Shown: positions 1 through 11,189, counted from the first letter of the stretch. The stretch: DNA of 64,000 nt from Megalonaias nervosa (GCA_016617855.1 JAECUM010012835.1:28475-92474), one strand, 5' to 3'. Made by a program: numbers and translations. The notes: generated by a model not told the origin, from the sequence alone.

Positions 1-1437
1 AATCGCCATTTCTCTGACTGTGGGTTATCTAGCTTTCAAAGACACAATTTAATTTATAGTCTTTCAGAATTTAATTCAGGTACTATTCTGTCCAGCAACA
101 ATCAACTGACCACTGACCATTATAACGTCATCAACAGTAGATGCTGATGAAGGCAGCGTGATATTGTTGAAAATTTAAAACTCCAAGAGATCTAAGATAC
201 CGACAAGGATGGGAAAGTCAATACAAGATCAAATTTTACCTGTACAAATGATAATCAACCAAACTTATCAATGCATGGTTTATCACTTGCACATAGTGAA
301 GAAAATTATGTTGTAAGCAATAAAGTAAGAAAATTAAAAGAATGAGTTACTGACCTTTACAGGATCTGTGTTTGTAATGGACAGCATCACAAGTCAAGAC
401 CATGACCCCATAATTTGTTCTACTCAGCATTGCAAATTTTATCCTATCAGTAACCCAGTAAATTATTATATCTGCATCATTAAATGTCACTAAAAGTACC
501 TAATTCATTTCACATGAAGTATTTAAAACAAATTATGTACTTTTAGCTACATTTAATGATGCTGACCTGAAAATGTACAAAGTTACAGATAGGAAAAATT
601 TCATGATGCTGTGTGGAACAAACTATACTTTAATCCCATTCCAATAGAATCACTGTCAGTCACCAACTTAATCCACACACAATTAACAACTTTTGCTCAC
701 AGTTCACTTATAAAATAAATAAAGTGTTGCCATGCTACACATAAAATGTTTAGCTTTTTGTAGCTTGGTGCGAGTGAAAGCCTTCAACTCCAGCTGGCTA
801 GATCAAATGACAATCATCTATAAAAAGAAACAGGTAGGATCCAAACCAAGTCAGTCCCACAGCAAATATGTTGTTGTTAACTTGTTTTGAACAAGAGTAA
901 ATAAAAGCACCAATGGTATAAAAAAAAAATCCATAACAAAGAAATATCTTGATATTCAAGCATTTATTTCACAACTCAGAGAATATCAGTGATGGCTTTC
1001 AAGTCCCAGTGCAACTGATTTGGTGTCGACACTGACACATGACTTGAAATATGTATTTGCCTGTTGAAATGGAAACTCCATCTTTCTAAATTTAATACTG
1101 TAGCAGTAATTCTTGATTTTTCCATGCCTGAATTCAAAATATGTGCCATGGATGACAAAAGCCTTTGACAAGTAATCCTTTGAAATTGGAACATTTTGTC
1201 CCTCTTCATCTGTTGTACTGGGAACTGGCCTAGATTTTATGATTAGTACTTTATTTAAAAGATGAACTTGTTGACTGCTGTGCCATGCTTAGAGATTCCT
1301 CAACACAAATGGAATGAAGCAGAAAGTGACTGCTGGATTAATGTCTATAAAGCATATTGTTGCATCCTGAATCAAATATCAAACCCTTGCAAACCATCAA
1401 AGAGATAAGCCCACCCTCCTTCTGGTGATGTGTTGTT
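1..1437. other. no gene seen
   Basis: AT-rich sequence with stops in all frames. The longest open frame, on the minus strand at 976-1,209, has no recognisable motif and no splice-like borders, so it is taken as chance. No tandem or inverted repeat stands out. Confidence 0.5.
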
Positions 1438-1519
1438 GCCAACAATCACTGATCATGGTTGGCAGGAACATGGAACTACAACAATCACTGATCATAGTTG
1501 GCAGGGATATGGGACTACA
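1438..1519. repeat. two-copy direct repeat, about 42 bp
   Basis: The phrase CAACAATCACTGATCATRGT followed by TGGCAGG and a similar tail occurs twice back to back (first copy about 1,440, second about 1,480). The copies differ at a few bases. It lies 200 bp ahead of the larger 42-bp minisatellite but is not the same sequence. Confidence 0.7.
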
Positions 1520-1712
1520 ACTGTATGAAAAGAATAAGTTGGCTTCTTACAGACTCTGATGTTGAGACCATTAACTTTCAGGACTTAAACAAGTGTTACA
1601 GTTTGTCAGTACATGAATACCAGAAGCTTCATCTTGTTCTGGTACAGAGGCAAAATTTATCAGTCAAAACCACTGTATACCAGTGTAACAGAACATCTGC
1701 AGTACTTTTGTC

Positions 1713-2166
1713 ATTATATGTGGTGGTTTTCCACCAGAAGCAGTAGTTTTGACACTATATGTGGTGGTTTCATCAATATATCCAGTACTTTTGACATTAT
1801 ATGTGGTGGTTTCATTAATATATCCAGTAGTTTTGACACTATATGTGGTGGTTTCATTAATATATCCAGTACTTTTGACATTATGTGTGGTCTTTTCATT
1901 AATAAATCCAGTACTTTTGACATTACATGTGGTGGTTTCATTAATATATCCAGTAGTTTTGACATTATATGTGGTGGTTTCATTAATATATCCAGTACTT
2001 TTGACACTATATGTGGTGGTTTCATTAACAAATCCAGTACTTTTGACATTACATGTGGTGGTTTCATTAATATATCCAGTAGTTTTGACATTATATGTGG
2101 TGGTTTCATTAATATATCCAGTACTTCTGACATTACATGTGGTGGTTCTGTAGTAGTGTTGTTTTA
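1713..2166. repeat. 42-bp minisatellite with 126-bp higher-order unit
   Basis: About ten head-to-tail copies of a 42-bp unit containing TTTTGACATTATATGTGGTG, spaced at 1,720, 1,761, 1,803, 1,845 and so on to 2,139. Because 42 is a multiple of three and the unit has no stop in several frames, it gives open frames of 134-184 codons on both strands; these are by-products, not genes. Variants (ACTATATG, ATTACATG, AATATATCC versus AACAAATCC) recur every third unit in the right half, so the last six units look like two copies of a 126-bp trimer. Degenerate unit-like text continues to about 2,330. Confidence 0.9.
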
Positions 2167-2690
2167 ATATGCAGTGGTTTCCTCAATAAATATGGTACTT
2201 TCTCAATTATATTCGGTGCATGTTTCTTTATATTCTGTGCTCAACTCCTTTTCATTTATATTCAGTGGTTATATCTTTATATGTGGTACTTCTATCTTTA
2301 TGTTCAATGGTTTAATCAGTGGTATATATAGTGCTTATCTCATTATACAAAGTTTCTACGATGATGATGATAGCTGAAATCTTCATGAAACAACAGAATG
2401 TTACCAATATAGGCTTGAAAATGCTTCTACACTGATGTTTCAAAGGCTTCTGTAATATTTTCAAATTTACTTTATCAAGCTTTGTACAGATACAAATAGA
2501 AAATGCAGGGTATACTTGAATGTTTGAACTTTAGAAACACTATGGGTAGTTTTTCCAATGAGAGAATAACATCAGATACAGTGTATTGGTAATAAATTTT
2601 CAAGGTGTCATGATCTCACTGGATGTTACAAACAGATCTGACATGTTGAATTTACATACAGTATGCATCACTTTTGGATCAATAACACAA
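2167..2690. other. decayed edge of minisatellite, then no gene seen
   Basis: To about 2,330 the sequence repeats AGTGGTT, TTTATAT and TTCAATGG fragments at roughly 40-bp intervals, as expected of old degraded copies of the neighbouring 42-bp unit. The remainder to 2,690 shows no repeat and no convincing exon. Confidence 0.5.
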
Positions 2691-2694
2691 TTTT

Positions 2695-3175
2695 CAAAAA
2701 GGCTGCTCTGTTGACCATGTTGAATGTCAGACCAACACCATTTTCATTTAGGACCAGGCAGACAATAGAAGTCTTTGAGTGAAAACTCCACGTTGATATC
2801 ACCATCCATTCAGGAGGATTAATGATAACAAGATCTGCAGCCATATTGGATAACAGATCATCACGAAGTTCATTAAGATCAATTAGACATCATAACAAGT
2901 CTTTAAGTGAAAATGCCCATGAATTTCAAGATGGCCACAGTGGCAACCATATTGGATGTGTGAGCAGTACCATTTGTATCTAGGTCTGCTAGGCCATGGG
3001 ATAAACGTGATGTAAAGTTCATGGCAATCATCCAAGTAGTTTAGAAGAAGTAGCAATAACAAACTTGTGATAACAGATAAAATGACATCAAATGACAGAC
3101 CATCCTATAAGCCATTCTGGTCCATCGCCAATAGTGCTAATAAAAACCATCTTGTCTGAAAGAGAAACTGCTGTA
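2695..3175. repeat. AAGATGGCC-type dispersed repeat array, copy 1
   Basis: Roughly three degenerate units of about 150 bp. Landmarks of each unit are ACCATTTTCATTTAGGACCA, then GACATCATAA, CTTTGAGTGAAAAC, CCATCCATTCAGGAGGA, AAGATGGC and GCAACCATATTGGA. The array ends in a distinct tail with AAGTTCATGGCAATCATCCA and AGTTTAGAAGAAGTAGCAAT. The same units and the same tail recur near 27 kb and 61 kb, so the array with its tail behaves as one dispersed element. Similar text is common in molluscan non-coding DNA (from memory, not searched). Confidence 0.75.
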
Positions 3176-3560
3176 ATTAGTTCAATGTAATAAAAATACT
3201 GTCCTTGTCATAGTTGCAGTTAGTGTCAGATTTATCTGAACAATTAAGTATATTAAAAGTAGAAAACACTTGGTAAGTTTTCATTTCTATGCAGCTATTT
3301 CATTATAATGGAACTATATCATGACAACCACCTGTCCTAAGGTTTTTGTAGCCATTTTGCCATTTAATCACACAGAAACTAAATTCAGACTATTGTGATT
3401 TTTACGTGACAGGCCATAAAAGGTATTAATTTTGTTTGTTAAATAATTTTCTACTTTATTAAATTAGAGATAGTAAAACAGGTCAATAAAATCCAAAGAG
3501 TGATTTTCACATTTTTATTTTCCTTCAACTCACTGTTCCTAAAATCTGCTTTATTATGCT

Positions 3561-3755
3561 GTACCATTAAAAGCTAGATTTTACTTAATGGAAGTAAGTA
3601 ACCTTGGAGTGACAGCTAGTGTGATCATTATTATAACTGAAATCGACGACAATGTCATTTAAATGTATTATGTGTACCATTAAAAGCTAGATTTTACTTA
3701 ATGGAAGTCAGTAACCTTGGAGTGACAGCTAGTGTGATCATTATTATAGCTGAAA
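3561..3755. repeat. 83-bp direct repeat, two copies
   Basis: Copies at 3,561-3,643 and 3,673-3,755 begin GTACCATTAAAAGCTAGATT and end ATTATTATARCTGAAAT. They differ at only two or three bases over about 83 bp, so the duplication (period 112 bp) is recent relative to the other repeats here. Confidence 0.9.
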
Positions 3756-4504
3756 TGTATCAGGTGATACTCAAAAGTAAAAGTGTAGGATAAACATAGC
3801 AGCATTAGAGAAGATATATTCAAAATGGAAATTCAGCATATGAAATGGATTTACTGGTATATCTGTGAAAGGCATTAGAGGTTTACAAAATGAACTAAAA
3901 TAAATAAATGTTTTCATTATTATCTGAACTATGTCTGTTATGCTATTAATAAATATATCTACTGTAAGGTAAATGATATAACTAATTACAGACATAATCC
4001 AAAGGTGTAAAATGGAAAATGAAATATTAAAATTACACTTCGCATAAAACCTCAATTTTTCTCCATTAGATAAAAACTTAATTGTGCATTTAAGGCCTAC
4101 CCAATCTGCAGTTACAGATCAATGCTGAAATTATGCTATTAAGTTACTCAATTAATTAAACTGAATGTTGACTTTCATATTTCTTTTATTTAAAAAAATA
4201 GTTATGTGAGTTATTTTTTTTTATATTGTGTAAGTTTTTTAAAACTTCATTTATTTATTTTTTTCTGAACCCCATCCTTTTCATTCTCCCTATGTCAAGG
4301 AGATGAAACACTTTAAGTTATTAGTATCGCTGGTGATTAAAAACACAGCCCCCCCCCCCATGTTAATAAAAAATGTATCATTTTTGTTCTAAATATACAC
4401 AAATATTAAATATCAAACCTTGGCATGAGAGCTGCTGAGATAAGATCAGGATTATTTTGGGGTTTTTTCTGCACCCATCCTCCTCATTGTTGAATCCACC
4501 CACA
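3756..4504. other. AT-rich, homopolymer-rich, no gene seen
   Basis: A 94-codon minus-strand frame at 3,771-4,055 has hydrophobic, low-complexity content and no exon borders; it is judged spurious. T-rich runs occur at 4,200-4,265 and an 11-base C run at 4,349-4,359. Confidence 0.45.
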
Positions 4505-4622
4505 GCAGCTCATATCATTGTTTACAATTTACCTAAAAATCATACATGTATATAATCCTAGGATTATATAGTACATATATGATTTATAGGTAAATTGTAA
4601 GCAACGATACCAGCTCCTGTGT
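4505..4622. repeat. 115-bp near-perfect palindrome
   Basis: The left arm contains TTTACAATTTACCTAAAAAT and the right arm its counterpart ATTTATAGGTAAATTGTAAG, meeting at TAATCCTAGGATTATA (centre near 4,563). Arms match over about 55 bp with a few mismatches and almost no loop. The structure could extrude as a cruciform or be a very short foldback element. No target duplication could be fixed at the ends. Confidence 0.8.
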
Positions 4623-5394
4623 TTACTGTGGACATACAGCCATCTTGTGATGTTTTCAGCAGTAAAATTTTTCCTTCCACAGGCACACACCAAACATTGG
4701 CACTTCTCTGGAGTTTTAGGGGGTTTTGGAAATGGAATCCAAAAATGCAGCCATCATATATTCACATTCTTAATATCTACTATCGCTGTTACAATGTCCA
4801 AATCAACAATGTTTTGTTGTACCACAAATTTTCTTTTTCAGGTGCCAAAGCAATCTCTTCAACATGTTCCACCATATGCACTGTAGTACAAAAAAAAATG
4901 ATCTGTCTATCCTACATCATGCAGCCCAGGGGGGGGGCTGTGAGCTAAAAATAGGAGTGCTATTTTTATCACTAACCACTATCAGTGGATCTCTGCTATA
5001 AACCTAGTTCAGGTATCAACAATCACCCTAATTAACCTCTGCAGCAGAAGCCTCACAGGAAATGCATGCAATCCACTCCTCTAACACAAACTCTTTCACA
5101 TGTACAATATGCAGCTTCTTCAGATTCACCTATCACAATATACATTGTATTGTCATTCATATGGAAATTTTACCCTTATATTAAGACATTTATTCCTACT
5201 TTCAAATGCACTAGTGAGAATGGGTTTTCTGTGTAGATAAGAAAAAAAGAAAAGCATTAAATACAAGTCAGAGTGGCCCATTTTTGACTGTAAAAGTGCA
5301 GTACCAACATAGACATATCCAATTCTCAAATTTTATAGCAAGTAAAATATCAACAAATGAACTTAAAAACAAAAAAATTTAAAAAAGACACTGA
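4623..5394. other. no gene seen
   Basis: The 109-codon plus-strand frame at 4,619-4,948 crosses a poly-A run and a nine-base G run (4,929-4,937) and carries no known motif, so it is not called. The rest is AT-rich with no repeat structure. Confidence 0.45.
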
Positions 5395-5532
5395 AGCATG
5401 AATGAGACCTCTTTTGCAACAAAGTCAATGAAGCCTGAATGAGACCTCTTTTGCATCAAGGTAAATGAAGCACAAATGAGACTTCTTTTGGAACAAGGTC
5501 AATGAAAACTGAATGAGACCTCTTTTGCAAAA
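5395..5532. repeat. 37-bp minisatellite, about four copies
   Basis: Each unit reads approximately AATGAGACCTCTTTTGCAAC followed by AAAGTCAATGAAGC. Copies start near 5,400, 5,437, 5,475 and 5,512, with increasing divergence in the third copy (ACAAATGAGACTTC). Confidence 0.85.
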
Positions 5533-6350
5533 AAAGATGTAGAATTTTTCAAGATGCATCCTCTCACCAAGTTTCATCATTTTAGGTATAACAGTTAGCA
5601 CATAGCATGCCAAAAGCCTATGTAGTCATGAGAATGGATACAAACACTTAACCAAAGCTAGTAAAATGTGAAACACAGGTCAATGACCTTATTTTGTTGT
5701 AAGGGTGACTCCAGAATAAACATTGCTTGAGAAATGAACTAATAATACAAAACTGAACCAATCAGTGAAGCACAAAATACTGACCTCTGTTACCCACTTT
5801 TGTAATTAAGATGCAAAGCTCATTTGTAATCGAGCTGAAGGCGTATTACTCTAATGTGATGTAGTATTAAAAAAGTGAATAAAAACTTTATCTAGCTTTT
5901 CTTTTGTATTTTGTCAAATGTATGAATAAAATCTCGTTTCGACCCACAAACTTCTTCAAAATTTAACTAGCTGAAGCAAAATTTATTTAACACATGGCAA
6001 CATATTACTTTAAATTTTAATAGTATGAACTAAGAACACGTCTATTCCCCAAAAGAATATGGCACAAGCATAGAAGACTAGAAATGTGTTTATGAAACAC
6101 AAATGCCCTACAAAAGTGACTTAAATAAAGAACTAAACAGAACACACAGATGGAAAGATGAATGGATTAGGGCAACACTAGATGCCCCAACCAAGGATTC
6201 AATTAGCCTCATGGATCCCAAATACATCAATGAATTTCTACTCCAAAAATATTAAGATCCTTGAAGCATAAATGAGAGAGAGAGCTGAAAGTTTGCATTT
6301 TCTTTTACAGATTGTTTGTTTGAGATGCATGTCCTCACTAGAGGATATAG
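5533..6350. other. no gene seen
   Basis: No repeat unit is visible until a short GAGAGAGAGAG run at 6,272. The stretch 6,050-6,250 has a few short open frames with no recognisable protein motif. Confidence 0.4.
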
Positions 6351-6351
6351 G

Positions 6352-6545
6352 CAATTGGTTCATTGGTTGGTTGCTTGGTTGTTTTTTTTGGTTGGTTGGT
6401 TGGTATTTAACAGAAATATCTGTATCATGCCAAGGAAATGAGAGCCAAGTACCCTTGTGTAGACAACCCAGCTGACCTAGATGGGTCTTGAATCCACAAC
6501 AGCTGGATTAAGACTCCAAAACTCTACCAATGGAGAAACCAGGTA
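6352..6545 (-). mobile_element. tRNA-Lys-type SINE with CCAA-rich tail
   Basis: Read on the minus strand, a degenerate tRNA-like head comes first (A-box region TTGGTAGAGTTTTGGAGTCT, then TTGTGGATTCAAGACC as B box), then a body with ACAAGGGTACTTGGCTCTCA, and a simple tail of CCAA repeats (seen as GGTTGGTTGG on the plus strand at 6,360-6,405). The copy at 24,104-24,316 has the same order and tail. SINEs are non-autonomous and rely on a LINE for mobility. Direct repeats at the ends were not identified. Confidence 0.7.
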
Positions 6546-6589
6546 TGGACAAACAACAGAATCAAAATTTACAGAGTTTATCAAACAAG

Positions 6590-6975
6590 GGTCTCTCTAC
6601 AATATGTGCATCCCTATTGGTTGATTCCATGCCCAGCAATAAGGTGTCTATGCAGTATGTACATCCCTATAAGCCAATACTGTGCCTTGCAAATAAGGGT
6701 GTCCCGGCAAATGTGGATCCCTATAAGCTGATTCCGTGCCCAGCAATAAAGGTATCTATGCAATATGCACATCCTTACAAGTCAGTTCTGTGCCTTGTAA
6801 ATAAGGGTGTCTATGCAATATGTACATCCCTATATTGGCTGATTCCATACCCAGCAATAAGTGTGTCTGTGCAATATACACATCACTATAAGCCAATCCT
6901 GTGCCCTGCAAATAAGTGTTTTCCTACAATATGTGCATCCCAATAAGCTGATTCCATGCCCAGCAAATAAGCTGA
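6590..6975. repeat. 56-bp minisatellite
   Basis: Seven or so units built from ACATCCCTATAAGCTGATTC, CATGCCCAGCAATAAG and GTGTCTATGCAATATG. Two unit types alternate (CCAGCAATAAG versus CTTGCAAATAAGG), suggesting a 112-bp dimer. A 138-codon open frame (6,530-6,946) runs through it and is a product of the repeat. Confidence 0.85.
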
Positions 6976-8137
6976 TCTAACAGTTACATCTGTTTGAAAT
7001 TACTGCTGAACAAAAGTGTCCAAATACATAAGTTGAAAACTGATTCAATACACCATCAAAACTTACATGATCCATTGATCCCCTTCATCAACTGTCTGTA
7101 CAAAACCAGTCTTTTCCATTTATGTGTGGGACAGCTTTGGATGTCATCATCACCACCATCAATGGAGAAAATCAATAATCCTACACACAGCATACACACT
7201 GTAGTAATGCTGCCAGCCAGTCTAGCTTTTTCCTGGAATACAATATAATTAAACCTTATACAACTATTCAATTAAAAATATCTACTTCCAGGTACATGTA
7301 TTTATTGAATGTGCCTGATGTTATGAATCCTCCATCTTGAATGATACATATGTAATACTCTAATACCTCCAACTGCAAGAATCCTAAGAATGTTACTGAA
7401 TTAAAGCACCTGCTGGATCAAAATATTTTACCACAACACCTACTGAAATAACATCAGCTACTAAAACGTATACACAAAGTTATGCCATGCAACATGATCC
7501 ATCAATCGACCCCAAATATAACTGCTATAATGCAGAATGATGATAAGCTTTATCTGGTCCCCATTCATTTAAAATTTCCCTGTGTCATGGTAGACCTCCT
7601 AGTGAAGTCGGGCCAATTTACAACCTTGAGTGCTTTCCCATGGTATATTGAAATTATTGGGTATAGGTTGGTGGCCTTGTTCTCCTGTATGTGATTAGAT
7701 ATAGAAAGACATTGTATGAGTCTTTTTCTCAACACATTCTTTTCCACTTCACTGCCTTGCTTCTGAAGACTGGACTAAATTCTAGTATATACTTTAAAAC
7801 TGTCAACAATCACAGCTTTGTACCTGCTGAGTGGAAGATATATTGAGAATTTATATTGGGAAGTGTGACAAACAGAATTTGCATTATCCTAGGAGGATAT
7901 TAATAGGAACAAAAATGGTGGGGTGGATATGCATACAAGTGGTATTTCCAGTACTTACACAAGTCTCCTGCACTTACGACGGACTTTATTTGCAAAAATC
8001 TGCACACAGGTGACAATATCTCAAAACAAACTACATGTTAAGCAAAGTACTTGATACAGCTTATGACTGTATTCATTTGGATGGAATGCAGACCATGGTT
8101 TACTCATTTCTTTTGCATATAAAAGATACAACAGCTA
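6976..8137. other. no gene seen
   Basis: Several 60-85 codon frames on both strands lack motifs, conserved composition or splice-like borders. A CATCATCACCACCATCA stretch at about 7,145 is simple sequence. Confidence 0.4.
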
Positions 8138-8362
8138 CTGCATGTCCTCCCTTATAACTCAAGTCAAACTGCAAACAACAAAGATCTTGATATGCCATAA
8201 CATAATGAGCCTGCAGATCAGGGTCCATGTTGTTTGTTCCACTGTTTACTCCAGACAAATTTCACAGACCCAGACCTGCTGGCACATTATGCAATGGCAG
8301 ATCTGGGTCTATGCAGATTGCAGTTGGACTCGACTTATAGACTTATAGGTGAGTATATATAG
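8138..8362 (-). mobile_element. foldback (double-hairpin) element, copy 1
   Basis: Member of the window's dominant family, in reverse orientation to most copies. It holds TTATAACTCAAGTCAAACTG at the left and CAGTTGGACTCGACTTATAG then GTGAGTATATATAGTA at the right. Inside are the two paired motifs GATCTTGATATGCC/GCAGATCAGGGTCC and GACCCAGACCTGC/GCAGATCTGGGTC, each flanking a spacer around CACATTATGC. This gives two internal hairpins inside the outer inverted repeats. No coding sequence, so non-autonomous. Confidence 0.85.
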
Positions 8363-8477
8363 TAAGAATTTCAGTTGCCAGTGCAAAACACAATAGCAGA
8401 TCTGAATCTATCCCATTTTCTACTGGGCAATGCACATTACATTTGGCAAGTTACAGAAACAACAAGTGTTCCATATA

Positions 8478-8682
8478 TCTATAAAAAGAATCTGTTGTTA
8501 TGTACAACCCCTTTGGGCTATGGGATGTAAAAAAAAGAATCTGTTGTTATGTACAACCCCTTTGGGCTATGGGACGTATAAAAAGAATCTGTTGTTATGT
8601 ACAACCCCTTTGGGCTATGGGATGTAAAAAAGAATCTGTTGTTATGTACAACCCCTTTGGGCTATGGGATGTATAAAAGGCT
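8478..8682. repeat. 48-bp minisatellite, four copies
   Basis: The phrase AAGAATCTGTTGTTATGTAC followed by AACCCCTTTGGGCTATGGGA occurs at about 8,486, 8,535, 8,583 and 8,630. Copies are nearly identical and differ mainly in the length of the A-rich joint between units. TACAACCCCTTTGGG also appears as an open reading frame repeat, which has no significance. Confidence 0.92.
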
Positions 8683-8699
8683 GCTGAACCATCCTGCAT

Positions 8700-8920
8700 G
8701 TCATAAGAAGTGACTTGTTGAGGCAGATGTTTCGATAGCTCAGATGTCTTTGTGCCCTTCTTGTGACGACTAAAAGGCGTGGGTTTAAATTCAACCATCA
8801 GATTAGCCTGTGTAGCTACCATTGTGTACCCTTGGGCAAATCATTTTACTCCAACTGCCTCAACACTAAAAAACCTGCTTACTTTGCTGTGCCATAAAAA
8901 CAAAACAAAACCCATTTTAA
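8700..8920 (+). mobile_element. tRNA-derived SINE
   Basis: A-box-like GATAGCTCAGATGTC near 8,735 and B-box-like GTGGGTTTAAATTCAACC near 8,780 are spaced as in a tRNA gene. The body follows with ACCCTTGGGCAAATCATTTT and ACTCCAACTGCCTC, then an AAAACAAAACAAAACCC tail. The acceptor stem does not pair, so it is not a functional tRNA gene. Confidence 0.65.
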
Positions 8921-9170
8921 ATACCCTCTCATATACGGTTTAGAAACACTGTAACACAATTAAGAAGCTAATGAAGCAAATGAATCACTGTTCTCTTATT
9001 CCCCTCCCAAAAATGGCCCAAAAAATTCTTGTAACCTGCTCATGCAGGCAAGACAAACGAGAATGAGCATAAATACTCCGGCATTAAAAAAACCAACAAA
9101 CAAAACAAAACATCTTAATTCATAAATATAAATGCCCGTGTTACAGGGAGCACAACTGGAGTGGCCAACA

Positions 9171-9376
9171 ATACCGTATTTCATGTATTTTTTCGTACCC
9201 TTTAATTTTTCGTACACAATCCAGTTATCAAAATAATAATTATTTAAATGTATCATAATTTTTCGTACATATCATTTTGTATTATTTGAAAAATTCATTA
9301 AATTATCGGACATAAAATTTCCACTAAGAAGATTTACGTTTGCAAAAAAGATCGAAAATACCGTATTCCCATTTTG
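9171..9376. mobile_element. short inverted-repeat element with ATACCGTATT ends
   Basis: Left end ATACCGTATTTCATG and right end AAAATACCGTATT contain the palindromic core ATACCGTAT in each terminus, and TTTTTCGTAC recurs three times near the left end. A related element lies at 11,022-11,182. No coding sequence. The borders are approximate. Confidence 0.45.
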
Positions 9377-9434
9377 TTTTTGCAAAAATTAATGATTAAT
9401 TGTTGGTAAGAAAATATAATGATTGATTCATAAG

Positions 9435-9665
9435 CATGGGCGCCCGCAGCATAGGTCAAGGGGGGTCACGTGACCCCCCTGGATATCATACTGCAATATA
9501 TATATTTAATCATGCAAATGAAGCTGAAAATATGTCACAAGATTCTGTTCAAAACGCTTAGTAAATATTAGCTTTAGTTTCAGACTGCCTACTATACTAA
9601 CTCTCCTGGCTATGACTGACTGACCCCCCCCCCCATTTTTGTAAAAGATCCTGCGTGCGCCCATG
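9435..9665. mobile_element. MITE-like element with CATGGGCGC ends
   Basis: Left end CATGGGCGCCCGCAG and right end CTGCGTGCGCCCATG are inverted repeats of 15 bp with one mismatch. Just inside the left end is a perfect palindrome, and just inside the right end a matching GACTGACCCCCCCCCC run. The 231-bp length and lack of a coding frame fit a non-autonomous DNA element. Superfamily not assigned; no clear target duplication. Confidence 0.7.
9459..9480. repeat. 22-bp perfect palindrome with E-box core
   Basis: GGGGGGTCACGTGACCCCCC, with one further A/T pair, is a perfect palindrome centred on CACGTG. It forms part of the sub-terminal region of the surrounding inverted-repeat element. Confidence 0.95.
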
Positions 9666-10560
9666 TACATAAACTCTTATTGTCATTACAATATCTACTG
9701 GTGTTTATTAACAAATGAACAAAGGACTTCAAAGACCATACCTTTAAATATTATCGTTAATCAGTTCTCCTTATTAAGTCTGTCACCGTAACAAAACACC
9801 ACGTGCATTTTAAAACGAGTTCGGAAGCCCTTTGATGTTGTCTTATCCAACAAAAATTACATCTCAGTACATGCTAAAGTGAAGACCACAGACCATTGGT
9901 CAACTAGTCTTATTGTTTCATTAGTCATACAAACATAAAATATAAAAACCTTGTCATTTTCCATCGTAAATTTGAAAGTCACGGACTCCATTAAATCGAT
10001 TCGTATATATACATATACTATCTTTTAAGTGCTTGTTCTGTTTTGACTTGGATATAATTAACATTTTATTGCAAATCTATTCTATGATATACCCAAACTA
10101 TTATCTTTATTGGCGAGTTCGAATAACAAGTAATGCATATGATTGCTTGTCCTTATAACATCTGCTATATGGACAATGGATTCAATAGCACATTGACAGA
10201 CTTTCATTTCCCTAAAGAGAGCCTCATTTCCCTACTGGCAGCCTCGCTCATTTGACCTCTTCAGTCGATTCTTGCCCTCAATCTGGTTTCAACTGGAATA
10301 ACCAAAGCCCTAAGAATGTTTAATTACCGTGTAAATAACTGCATAACCATGTGGTTGTTGTGACAATGTACATCGTAATTAAAACAAGAATGAACTGTTG
10401 ATTTAGCATTTATTCCTAATGGAATATAGCAGACTCGTAATACATGAGGATTATCCCATTCGTCAGGTAACTGAAAATAGCCTTTTTTTCTCTTTGCAAA
10501 AGCTACAAATCACAACTACACTGAATAAATAGTTTTGTACACTGAAAAAATTTTGTTTGA
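9666..10560. other. no gene seen
   Basis: AT-rich sequence with no long frame and no repeat unit. Confidence 0.4.
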
Positions 10561-10566
10561 TCTCTC

Positions 10567-10618
10567 TGGCGCGCGTGCACACACAAACACGTGCGCGCAA
10601 GCGCACTCACGCACATTA
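10567..10618. repeat. alternating purine-pyrimidine tract
   Basis: GGCGCGCGTGCACACACAAA followed by CACGTGCGCGCAAGCGCACT is an almost unbroken CG/CA alternation, unusually GC-rich for this window and of a type that can adopt left-handed DNA. Confidence 0.8.
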
Positions 10619-10888
10619 ACTTAAATGTTGATTTCAAGTTCTTTATTTTTTATTGCAATTTGATAATGAGATTATTGTTGCGGTAAAAATACAACTTGCA
10701 CTTAATTTCTTGACGATGTGAGGTCGTCTCGTTGCGTACAATTTACCAATAAATAATACCCATATTACAATATTACAATAAATAATACCCATACATGTTC
10801 AAACCATCTTGATCATTTTGCCTATATTACACAACATAACAGCTACATATGTTCTAAATGCAGACGAGCTTGCACACTGAGACATAAT

Positions 10889-10912
10889 CCTCTCTCTCTC
10901 TCTCTCTCTCTT
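10889..10912. repeat. (CT)n microsatellite
   Basis: About eleven CT dinucleotides in an uninterrupted run. Confidence 0.95.
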
Positions 10913-11021
10913 GTTCACTAATAACAGTACTTTTGATTTATTGTAATTAGATTCTTGAATTGTGAGCAGAATGAGACAGAAAATATATGTTTACTTTGTA
11001 CGTTTGTACTGTTAGGTTGTC

Positions 11022-11182
11022 GAGTAGCGTGTGTACCGTAGAACTTGTTTTGGTACGATCCCTTTATTTTTCGTACACGGTCAGTACCACCAAATGATAA
11101 TTATTTATTTTACATATAATTTTTCACACACTGAAATTAATAGTTATTTTTCGTGTATGAAAAATTACATAAAATACGGTAT
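11022..11182. mobile_element. short inverted-repeat element with TACCGTA ends
   Basis: Left end TACCGTAGAAC and right end AAAATACGGTA, with sub-terminal TTTTTCGTACAC (left) and TTTTTCGTGTATGAAAAATT (right). It is related to the element at 9,171 by the TTTTTCGTAC motif and the CCGTA end. It ends only 8 bp from the hAT terminus at 11,190, so the two elements abut. Confidence 0.5.
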
Positions 11183-11189
11183 ACGTACT

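Noticed and set aside
1613..2167. Open frames of 134-184 codons on both strands with a repeated FDIICGGFINISS-type peptide
   Set aside because: They are the 42-bp minisatellite read in frames that lack stops; several frames on both strands are equally open, so there is no sign of coding selection.
6530..6946. 138-codon open frame
   Set aside because: Runs along the 56-bp minisatellite; composition and internal repetition follow the DNA unit.
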